Of a DNA stretch of 64,000 nt, positions 36,109 to 46,400 are shown piece after piece. The stretch is from Meandrina meandrites (taxonomy: Eukaryota; Cnidaria; Anthozoa; Scleractinia; Meandrinidae), in the NCBI GenBank assembly GCA_963693305.1, contig OY855912.1, forward strand, positions 3,089,501-3,153,500, in the 5' to 3' direction. The notes beneath the pieces are model-generated. The model was given only the letters and a program-made list of their open reading frames with translations. It had not been told where the DNA came from and ran no database searches. Made by a program: the position numbers and the translations under genes. Every line of letters starts with the position of its first letter. Position 1 is the first letter of the stretch.

Positions 36109-36723
36109 TCACTAGAATTTTGCATATTGGCCTAGAGGAAATGTACAAGTTTGTATTTTTGCACGTGAAGAATTTGTTGTTTCGCTCAGGAGGCCTTTAT
36201 TTGTAGCTTTACTTTTACTGTCGCATGTCTTTGAGGTAAGAAAAATTCTTCAAAAATCAAGCGTGGCTAAACGTACCTTGTGTTTCCACATGTCTGAAGA
36301 GAAAGAAAACTTGCAAATTCGCGTTTGTCGTGTCGTGATATCTCATCTGTACTCGGCACGTGCAGTAGCTCAATACTTGTACCCATACTACCTTTCGGTC
36401 GTGTCGCGTGCACTTGTGTGCTTTTTTTCGACAACCTTTCTAGAAATAGCTGTACAGCAATGGAAATCACCAATGGCCGCTCGGGAAACCAGTTAATTTT
36501 GTTTACCTCGAATCTCAATGTTTACCCAGGCTACATTGAGATTATCGGGAAACAAAATTAACTTTTCCTTTCAGACCACTCATAAAATCAAAGATCTCTT
36601 CGAGATTCGACTATTTCGCATGGAGTATGCGTTGGGGAAATGTTAGTATTGAAAGCGATTTGTGATGCACTAACCCATTGACTCACAGTCCAGAAGGCTT
36701 TTATTAGCGCTCACCCACCCCCC

Positions 36724-36724
<1 letters not shown>

Positions 36725-36744
<20 letters not shown>
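36725..36744. repeat. Poly-C run (20)
   Basis: Homopolymer tract followed by an A run. Confidence 0.95.
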
Positions 36745-36755
<11 letters not shown>

Positions 36756-37046
36756 TCCTGGCTCTTTTACGGCTTTTAACACAAACGTGCGAGTGGGAAA
36801 AAATATACCATATGCGTACTAAATTCAGACAAACAATTCTTTTCTGAAGTAAACGTTTATTACAACTAGACACGCTGAAAGACCAATTTATGGTTTGAAA
36901 TGTTAATTATCAACCTTGATAAATTGATCCCAAACCAAACTTGAAGACGGTGAAAAAAATTTCTTCACCTCCGCGCGTCATTTTAACAACTCGCAAAAAC
37001 ACGAACTCTTTCTACAAAATATAACACTAGTTCGAAACACTCTGGT

Positions 37047-37372
37047 GAAAGGTAGGCTTTCATTCTGTACAACTGTCACTGACATTTATTTAACCACCAC
37101 CAGCGGTAACTGGGGATAATAATTTGCGAATCATGGTGCCGTGAGATAGCGGACAACTACTGAATTCCTTCCACAATATTAACACTCACATTGCTTTTTA
37201 TGAAAGGTAGGTTTTCATTCTGTATAACTGTCACTGACATTTATTTAACCACCAGTGGTATTATCTTGGTACAGAAAAGCGGTAATTGGAGATAAGCCGT
37301 GAGATTGCCGTGAGATAGCGGAAACCTACTGAATTCCTTCCACAAAATTAACACTCAGATTGCTTTTTATGC
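37047..37372. repeat. Two-copy tandem repeat, about 155-170 bp unit
   Basis: tgaaaggtagg starts both copies (37046 and 37201). Each contains actgtcactgacatttattt and gtgagatagcgga and ends near attgctttttatg. The second copy has a small insertion. Confidence 0.8.
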
Positions 37373-38414
37373 TATCCATCACTATAACTAATAACAAAAA
37401 AATACTTGTTTACATTTTCCGAAGTACTGTAGTAAATCTTTGCATGTAAAAGGTCGTAAACTGAACACAATTATTAAATAAACAACAATGCGATGGTACA
37501 GTAAGTCGGCCGCACGCTGCATATCAGATGTCACCATGCGCTTTTCAAATCAATACGCTTCAGAAGCCTAAAATTCCAAACGTAAACTGGGCAAATGAAA
37601 GAAACTTGAAGGAAGTTTTGTTTTAGATTAATTCTCATTTCAAGATGTAGCTACTAATGTATCAAAGCTTCAAAATTCTGCATATTTCTGAAGCCGTGAG
37701 ATCCTGCATTATTCACGCTAAAGCGCAAGTTTAATTTTAGCCCGACGGCTTTTTGCAGTCAATTTTTCACTAAGTGGCTTTACCGATCCTTCTAAAAATT
37801 CCACTTAAGCTCGAAGCAATATTGTACATTACCATTTTCCTGTCTGAAGTCTTGAGAAGCTGCTGTCGTGATCAAGTCCGTGAATTGTGGTCAAAACAAA
37901 AGATTGCGTGACGAGCTAAAAATGCTTCTTTCAATGAAGACTACAAACAATAGACTTGTAACAATACAAAATAGCATTGGCCAATATCCTCTGACAATGA
38001 AGATTCGCAGCAGCTTTTAAGCATGTAAAACTAAGCAATTCAATCGATGAATAGCACAGATCTTTAAAAAAGACCTACCTGTAGTTTGCTAAAGGCTAGA
38101 CAGGCTAAATGACGAGCGACGCGTGAAAATAACATTTCGGGATCGAAAACTGCGGACGCATTCCTATCCAGTGACGTTTTTATCGCCCACAGCGAAAAGT
38201 ATTCCCTTGACAAATTAAAACAGTCCCTTGAGAGTATACAAAAATGTGTGTCAGAGAGTGCCACCAATGATCCCAATTCTTACCATTTTCCTTGGTAACC
38301 AAGCAAAATAGTCGAAAAAAGGTAAAGGTAAAGCAACTTTATTTATAAACGGTTTGTGTTTTTAAAGCTAGAAACTTGTGGGATTGTGTATATGAAACAA
38401 ATACTAAACAAACA

Positions 38415-38605
38415 TAGTAAGTGGTTTAGGGTGCTGGTGTTGTAATCCGCGGGTCCCGGGTTCAAGCCCTCCACCCTGCCACTAGCTGGATTTGTTTCAC
38501 GGTCGTCCCGAGTTCAAATCCTCGGTCACCCTTTGTATATAGCCAACTGGTCTGCCTCCTGCCAGTTGGGATTTTTAGCCATGTTTTGTTCATTTAAAAT
38601 TATTT
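38415..38605 (+). mobile_element. tRNA-derived SINE, plus copy
   Basis: Head with tagggtgctgg and B box gggttcaagccc. The body is shared with the neighbouring inverted copy: ctggatttgtt, gtcccgagttcaa, ctcggtca, and tagccaactggtctgc. Confidence 0.72.
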
Positions 38606-38689
38606 GTTTCCTCTGTTTCAGTGGCATGTCTGCAAACTAGCTATCTCGAAGCTAAGTGCATGACCACTATAAACAACATTTACATTTAC

Positions 38690-38868
38690 ATTTATATAAC
38701 ATGCCTATGGGTAAAAATCCCAACTTGCAGGAAGCAGACCAGTTGGCTATTTACAAGCATGACCGAGGAGTTGAACTCGGGACAACCGAGAACAAATCCA
38801 GATAGTGGTCAGAACGGGACCTCCGGATTTCAAGTCCGGCGCTATAACCACTCGGCCACGCTACCTCC
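38690..38868 (-). mobile_element. tRNA-derived SINE, minus copy
   Basis: On the minus strand the head reads gtagcgtggccgagtggtta then ggacttgaaatcc, close to tRNA-Ser(UGA), followed by the same body as the plus copy at 38415. The missing 3' half of a tRNA and the SINE body argue against a genuine tRNA gene. Confidence 0.75.
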
Positions 38869-39159
38869 TTAAGTGTTTAGCGTTGGTTTAAAATATAAGA
38901 GGGAGGAAATAGGTAGATCACTTCATCGATAAAAACATCGATAAATTAACAACATAAAGAAATGAACTTGATCATTTTCATATTAAAGATATTAGTTCTT
39001 TAGTAATTTATATGATTATAGCTGCACATGATATGTGCGAGACTCAGTATTCTATTATAAAATTCACCCCTAGCTTGAGTGCGAATCACGTCATTCTGGG
39101 GATTCGCTTTTAATTTTTTGTTAAAAACGCCTTTCTGTTTTCAGGATCCAGCAACAATC

Positions 39160-40741
39160 ATGAATAACGAAGCACTACTGAATTCCACCAGTCGAAGCTT
39201 AAACAATTCGTTACCAAACGGCACAATTTCCAGCAATGAGCAATCCGCAGAGTGTCTGCCTACATGGATTCTCAACGCCATTGGCGTCAGGCCAGTTTAC
39301 GCAAGCGACATTGCCGTGACCGTTGTCCACATTCCATTCGCCATCTTTGCATTCCTGGCTAATCTGGCTGTCATAGCAACCATCATCCGTACTTCCTCCC
39401 TTCATGTCCCGGTCAACGTACTGCTGTGTGGCCTGGCCACTGCTGATTGTCTCACAGGCCTGGTTGCGCAGCCAGTGTATGCATCATGGCGCTTTTTATT
39501 GCATCACCTGGAGGACCCCTGCAGACTGGTTCATTTGCACCAAGCCAGCAAGTCTCTTCCGTTCCTTTTTGTCGGTTGCACGTTCTTGAACTTGGCAATA
39601 ACAAGCGTCGACAGATTTTATGCCGTGTCCAAGCCCCTCGCCTACAAAGCAGCGGTAACAATTCGAGGTATGTTTTCAAAAACTCTTTTAAATAATATAA
39701 TGGTTAGCACACATGCAGGTTTCCGGCTCGAAAGGTCTGGGTTCTAGCCCTAGCAGGCCGAGACCGTTATGTTGTTCTCTGGGGTAAGAAACTTCCTCTG
39801 AAAGTTTCTTGCTCCAGCCCAGGTAGAGTACGAATGGGTTCTGGGCAAAATGTCAGGACAACTTTAAAATTATAGCGAAAAAATTCTTTCCCCTCCTATG
39901 TCGCTAGGACAACCGTTTGGACGCTTTTTTCCTCTCTCCCCAAGTCTTTCTCGACTTCGAATACAAGATGGCGCTCGGCGGCTTTTTGGCTTCGGTAGAA
40001 AAAAACGGTAAGAAAACCTCTTGAACCGAATTATTATGGATTACTGGTACAACCTGAGAAAAAAGAAAACTGGGGCATTGTCGAGGAGAAGCAAAACTCT
40101 CAGTCGTTACACTGCAATTATCAATTGGTGATCGATATTGATGAGCTATCTATCTGGCTAAATATAGTCTCCTTTGCAGCCGTTGTTTGGGAGCTCCTTC
40201 GATCCTAGAATACAATTTAACTGCCGTTTGCCTTTAAGTTTGGTGAATGATTTAAAATGCGATGTAAATTCTATTTTTCACAGGCATGGTGAGGATAGTG
40301 GTTATTGCGTGGGTCCTCTGGTTCATCTACATTTGCCTCCTGGAGACTGTAGTTCCCGCCACTATTTATGAGCCAATGGAAAACATCACTTTGACCTCGA
40401 TGATTATCATCCCAGTTGGGGGCCACATTCTAACCTTCCTTGCAATCCGCACCAACAACAGAAAGATCTTGAGTGCTACTCATAATTTGCAGCACGCGAC
40501 CTTCTACAAACGAGAGAAGAAGGCAGCAAGAGATATGGCTTTCTACACCGCAGCAACGTTACTTTCACTGGTCCCTGTGATGGTAACCCTGAATTTAGCA
40601 AACAGCGTCTTCACTGGCAATATTTTGCTCCCTTGGGCAAATACAATAACAATGCTCGTGTCCTCCATCAATCCTGTGATTCAAATTCGCAGAAACGCTG
40701 CCTTGAGGGAAGCGTTAAAAACTGTTTTTAAATCAAATTAA
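39160..40741 (+). CDS. Class A (rhodopsin-like) GPCR
   Basis: Exons 39160-39667 and 40284-40741 join in phase 1 (321 aa). An acceptor 16 bases before the ATG (tttcag, ending 39144) implies an upstream noncoding exon. The N-terminus has four N-x-S/T sites (NST, NNS, NGT, and another NNS-type site nearby) and no signal peptide. Seven hydrophobic segments follow: TM1 about 51-75, TM2 with LLCGLATADCLTGL, Cys of DPCRL before TM3, TM3 ending SVDRFYAV, TM4 starting after the intron, TM5, TM6 and TM7. The DRY motif is DRF and NPxxY is reduced to NPVIQ; no CWxP is seen in TM6. The third intracellular loop is short and basic (NNRKIL...YKREKKAARD). It resembles lineage-specific orphan amine/melanocortin-like receptors of cnidarians. 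The ligand cannot be inferred. Confidence 0.85.
39668..40283. other. GPCR intron
   Basis: Donor G|GTATGT, acceptor tttcacag. Contains the SINE-like sequence and, at about 40164-40195, a fragment of the tagtctcc MITE family. Confidence 0.6.
39690..39850 (+). mobile_element. SINE-like sequence in GPCR intron
   Basis: Box A-like taatggttagcaca and box B-like gggttctagcccta are spaced as in a tRNA promoter, followed by a non-tRNA body. No clear target duplication. Confidence 0.42.
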
Positions 40742-42467
40742 ACACACGGGCTTAACTTTTTCCACCATGATGTAGGCTGCTGTCACATTTGATTTTGAGC
40801 AAATTTAAATAACTCGTAAATATCTTTCCCCATTTTATTATTATACAGGCAGCCATAAATGCCGATTTTAGAAAGCGTTAATAATTACTGAGGAAATTTG
40901 ATTAGTCTTAATTGACGACCTGTATGAAACCTCACAAAAGGTGGGGGGTTATTATAAGGTCGCAATATCTCGCAATATTCTATTTTAACTTTACAAACCT
41001 AGACTTTGTTGTTTTACCAAATCAACGAGAATCACAATCTCCAGCAGTTTTTATTATTATTTGAAAGTCGGAAACTTGCGGACTTCCGTTCTTTCTACGC
41101 AGACTCAGAGTTTACTCCGCTCAAATCTGATTGGCTGACAATCGAAAATGCGCACTCTGTGCGCATGCTCAAACAATCGAAACCAACCAGCAGAGCTGAC
41201 CAATGGGAAGACGGCTTCTGGTGATGAGAATCCATTTAGGAGACAGGTGCCCTTGTGGTGGCCGGTAATGGTTTATAGCAATCATTGCTGTAAACATTAC
41301 CATTACAATGATTGTTCTCAACATGCATGTTGTCTTCACATAATGTGTTTCCATAGCAACAGCATAACTTGCGTTTTTTAACAACCTTAAATTAAATGCT
41401 TATGGAGCGTTTTCACACACGTGACCAGCGCTCATATTAGTTTACTAAAATAAAAGAAGATTTATGCATAAAAAAATGGAGTTTAATTCCCGGTGGAATG
41501 GCTTGGAACACCAATATGGACGCTGTTACGTCATATGAAAACGCTCTATAGCTCTCAAACAAGCTCTTCAGAGGGGTTTAGGGCTATCTTATTTTTTCGA
41601 AATTTGTAGGAGGTTCTTTTTTCCCCCTGAAGAGTTTTTAAAGCTTTGTGAAAAGTTAACATGCTGATTATTGCTCATTAAAAAAATGAGGACTAAGCTC
41701 GTTCTTGAGTTGTCTATTTAAAATCAAGGTGTTTTTGAAAGGTGATATATAGTTGTTAAGTTAAACTTTTAAGTCCAGAGGATGATTATAATTTTTTTTA
41801 ATAAATCTTGGCAATTGTTCGATACCATGCTATTGACATTAGCTTATGTAGGGTGGAAGTTTCGATTCATGTAAGCAGTGCGAATGTTACAAACTGTTGC
41901 CGGCGACCGTAAGTATGTCAGCGCGAGAGACTTATCGCATATTAACTGACCGAACTTTTACGATACGAATTCATACCTCATCAAGCAGAAAAAAAAAATG
42001 CAATTCAAAAGTACGCTTGATAGAAAACGTACGTAAATAGTATATCATACTTTATATATAAGGTGTATACATTTCCGACCGTTTTTCGAACACGAAAAAA
42101 TATATGTTAAGAAATCTAGCTTAGTTTGGCATTAACTGTGCAACGGCGTTCATTTTAAAATTAAACTGCCGCAGTTAACTATACTGATCTCATACAAATT
42201 ATTGCATAATTCAAAATTAATTTGATGCAATTACTACGTTATTTCAAGAATAAATGGAATTTTTCGCTAATACATCTTCTGCTGACCGCAGTCATAACTA
42301 GCCATCCTAAGGTAAAAGAAAAGGAAAAAACATTTTCATTCGAGAAAAAAATTCCGGGTATCGGAACAAATAAATATTCTTACGATCAATATCTAGGTGC
42401 AACTAATGAACAGAACTACATAATTTTGGAAAAAATGTTAAAAGAATAAATTTAAAATATATATAGT
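40742..42467. other. Intergenic between convergent GPCR and ABCC copy A
   Basis: No gene is supported. From about 41689 the sequence matches the flank of ABCC copy B at 58396 (shared gaggactaagctcgttcttg), marking the left edge of the segmental duplication. Confidence 0.6.
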
Positions 42468-43387
42468 TCATGCGTTTGATACTAGGTTTTGAGAGGCAGC
42501 CATGTTACGAAATATGCCTCCGTCCTTAGCCAGAAGTTTAGCTACAGTGTCCAATTCAGCAACTTTTCCGTCTCTCAACACTAAAATCATGTCACAGCCC
42601 ATAACAGTGTTCAGCCTATGGGCTATGGTAATAACTGTGGAACTGCTTAACTTTTCGTGCACTGTATTCCAAATGGTCCGCTCTGTGTATGGGTCCACAT
42701 GTGCAGTGGGTTCATCCAATATGACGATCTTTCTTTGTTGCAACAGGGTGCGAGCCAAGCACAGTAGTTGCCGTTCACCTACACTTAAGTTTCCGCCTCT
42801 CTCAGATAACTGATAGTCAAGCTGTCCATCAAGGTTTTCAACAAACTCTTTCAGATCGACCTCCTCTAAGACGTTCCATAGTTCGTCATCCCGGTACTTG
42901 TCCAAAGGATCAAGATTTTTCCTTAGGAAACCACTGAATAGGATTGGTGTCTGGCCGAGAACTGAGATTGATCGCCGGGTTTCTTGCAGTTTAATGCCGT
43001 TTATACTTACTCCATCGATGATTATATCTCCCTCGGCCTCGGGCATGCGCAGGAGTGCTGCAACCATAGAGGACTTCCCGTCTCCAGTTCTTCCCACGAT
43101 TCCTAGCCTTGTCTTTCCTTTAATGTCAAAACTCAAATTTTGCAGTACTTGTGGACCGCCGGGATAGTATCTTAAAGAGACATTGGAGAAGCTTACGCCT
43201 CCTTCATTTGGCCAGGAATTGGGCGGTAAAGCGTCAATGTCGTATCCAGGTTCTGGATTGATACAGGTATAGGTTTTCACTCTTTCTACTGAGGTCATAG
43301 AATTTTCAACTTCTGAAAACTGTCGCACAGCAAACTGACACTTATTTATGGTCTCGACGACGTAAACAAGAGCGAAACCAGTTAGAC
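42468..43387 (-). CDS. ABCC copy A exon 6: NBD2 and stop
   Basis: Residues 995-1300: last TMD2 helix ([16 protein letters not shown]), the [16 protein letters not shown] hinge and a complete NBD2 with all catalytic motifs including Glu1220. Its acceptor lies 20 bp past a (TAA)n tract. Confidence 0.92.
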
Positions 43388-43406
43388 CTGTCAGTGAAGA
43401 AAAGTG

Positions 43407-43460
<54 letters not shown>

Positions 43461-46400
43461 CATAAAGCCTTCAATTATAAGTCTTAAAAGAGGCTCGTCT
43501 GTTGTATAGGGAGGGCACAGATTAATTCAGCTGTTTAACGCCCAAGTTATATAATTGAAAGTATATATTTATGCAAAACAATTATATTGGCAAACCTACG
43601 GTATTTAGTGTTACAATTTGATATTTCCTTGTTCAAGAGCTTAGAAAAAAAAAAACACCCTCCATAAAACTTTGTTTAGTATGTATTCCTGGATTTCTGA
43701 AAACCGAATTTGTGTGAGAACAACTATTGTGGAATTTTATAAGAGAACAAAGAATGCCATAACTGAGTGACTCGCCACAGAGTCTGTAGCTCTAAGTAAA
43801 TTGAATTAATTGTAGGTCTTGTAGGATTAAACTCAGATGTTAACTTGAGTGAAATTTTAAGCGATATTTTTACTGATATTATTAATGATTCGAATAAGAA
43901 CCCGGGGCGCCTATTTTATTTTGGGAGCTAGCTTGAGGGAGGGCACTTGCTTGAGACATAGAATCGTCTTGCACATGAAACACTTCCAGACCCTGATGAA
44001 AATCAAAAAAGAAAACCACTGCTTTTGTAATGCGGGAGTTCAAAGTGGCGGGGTAGGGGGAGAAGGGGTGGGCACTTTCTGGAAGAAGAGAACTAAATCG
44101 AATCATTTCGGTAAATTATTCGCCCTCATTTTGTATGAATCCGTCTGCGCCCCAATTAGCAGTCACAATACAGTCTGCGGCTCATTACCTAGTGACTCTA
44201 ATTACCAACTAGTAGTTTAGCACCCATTTAAAGCAGGTAACAAACGTGCCAAACAATCGGGAATAGCTAGAACAACCACATGCTTTATGTATCAATTTGA
44301 TAAAAAACGCCTTCATTGTGTCGTTTCTGCAGTTTCGTTTACCTGCATTTCCAGATAGAAAAACAGAACTGATCGCCATCGAAGCAACAAACAAAGAAGA
44401 AAGAAAATCAGATCTGAAGCTGAGCCATCTAGCACTTGCCACTACCATGGAATTTACCCGGATATGGGCGTCTTGAACCCTACAGCAAAGAAATACATCA
44501 AATGAGTTTCAGGCATGTTCGAACTCAAGATAACACATTCTACCTCTGCTAATACAATGCAAATAAGAAGTATAGTATCTACGGCAGCGAGAGGCGCTCC
44601 TTAATGAGCTCTTTTCAGTCAATGGCACATAGTACAAAATAACACCTTGCTGAAGGGGCAATCAACGCTCTGGGACATCCTATATTGCTTGCAGTTGTCT
44701 TGCAATTCGCTCAATTCTGGATCAAGTGATCCCTTTAAAAACAAAACAAATGTGCAAACATTATACGCGCTCTATCGCTTTGTAGCCAAATGTATGCGCC
44801 GCCGTTCTTTTCCTAGGGAGAGATCTAGAGCCAAGAAAAGTCTAGCGTAGATTATAAAAAACGGGAAAATGCTTTGCATAAGATAAACAAAGGACATGGG
44901 ATGATCTGCTTGCTCACCTGTATAATTTATCAATAAAGTGTTTCTCCATTCGTCGTGTACGAATTGTGTCCAGGCCATTGATGGTCTCCGAGAAGTGTGA
45001 AAACACGGGGCTACGGCATATGGACTCTAGCCTCTTCAACTCGCGTGATGTCTTCAGGTAATACTTCGCGCAATATATGAAAAGTACCAGCAAAGGAACT
45101 ACAATTAGGATGATCCAAGGATTGGTTACTGAGCTGATCAGCACGGCAGACAAGATTAGTAATACAAATTGAATGGCGGAATGGAACGTTTTCGGTAGCA
45201 GCTCGTCTAGACAACCGATGTCCTCAGAAAATCTGTTCAAAATGCGACCAGCTGGGTTGCTGTCAAAAAACAATACCGGAGATTTGAGCACACTCTTAAC
45301 CATTCTGTCATGGAAACGCTCTGATGATCTGGTAGAAACTTCAAAGAAAAGGTAAGCCCGCATGACGGGAAGAACCAAGGCAAGCGTAACCAGGCAAGTG
45401 TAGATACCGATGTTTGTTTTGTACTGCTGAAATGCCAGAGGCTTCTGAGTGTACTGGGATAGCCACACATCGGGGGCAACCAAAGCCACTGATAAAAGGA
45501 AACAATATTTTTATATTAGTAACCTTTCCAAGCGACGCCCTCTTCAATTTTGAAAATGTGTAATTTCGAAACGATTGAAGATACCAAATTTGGTGACTTT
45601 TCCCAATTCTTTACTGGAAACAATTTGACGTTAGTGCCACGTGTCCATAACCTTGACGTTTCCATGACGTTTCATGTAAACGGGTCTAAGAATATATCTA
45701 GAACAGACAAACCTTAAATGGCTGATCAATCCAAGTACGTTTTTAAAGGGTACTGTTTTGTATGAAAGGTTAAAAAAGGATTGCCTCCCTTGAAAAAATG
45801 CTATGTTAATGGGTAATTGTTTGAACTTGGGGAAGAGTCACTTGGTAGATAACTTTGTTGTGTAACCCACATTCCTTTTCCTCTGTGATTGTTATAATAT
45901 AATCACGATTACTAGTGGACTTGCCAGTAATTGATGAACTAACCCTGAGCCAAACTTGACAAACTAATGAATATTTTCTTTATTCTCTAACGTCAGTTTT
46001 CATTATCGTGATAATCTTCAGTCAGCGTTCGTCTCTGTGGCAGCGTATTATCGTGATAATCTTCAGTCAGCGTTCGTCTCAGTGGCAGCGAATACATATT
46101 TTGTTCCGAGTGATTGCCGGCCTAGGAGCTTCTAGGGAAACTGAGTTTCTTCTTATAAATAGATAGAAGGACTGTATGTTCTGAACTTCGCGAAATTATG
46201 CTAAAACGTGGACAATGAGTATAATTAATACTAACCTTGACTCACAAGGATAACTGCAAATACCAGGACCATGACAAGTGGGTGCATTCCAGCCCTAAAG
46301 TAATCCCAGTAGAGCCTGAAAGAGATGAATCCAGCAACTCTATCCTCTTCTGAAAGCTCCAGGTGCTCAGTCAATCCAAGACTTTCGCTTTCCGTGTGTT

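Larger units (their letters stand above)
19822..39159. other. 19-kb gene-poor, transposon-rich interval
   Basis: No host gene could be supported between the DXO and GPCR genes. The identifiable content is listed separately. The stretches 20870-21700, 28711-33900 and 36500-38300 contain no recognised coding sequence apart from the repeats listed. Confidence 0.6.

Noticed and set aside
38815..38868. Possible tRNA-Ser gene on the minus strand
   Set aside because: The A-box half and anticodon arm look like tRNA-Ser(UGA), but no matching acceptor and T arm follow. The sequence continues as a SINE body shared with the copy at 38415.
42222..42449. 75-codon frame just downstream of ABCC copy A
   Set aside because: The duplicated counterpart near 58970-59160 has indels and no frame, so the frame is not conserved.
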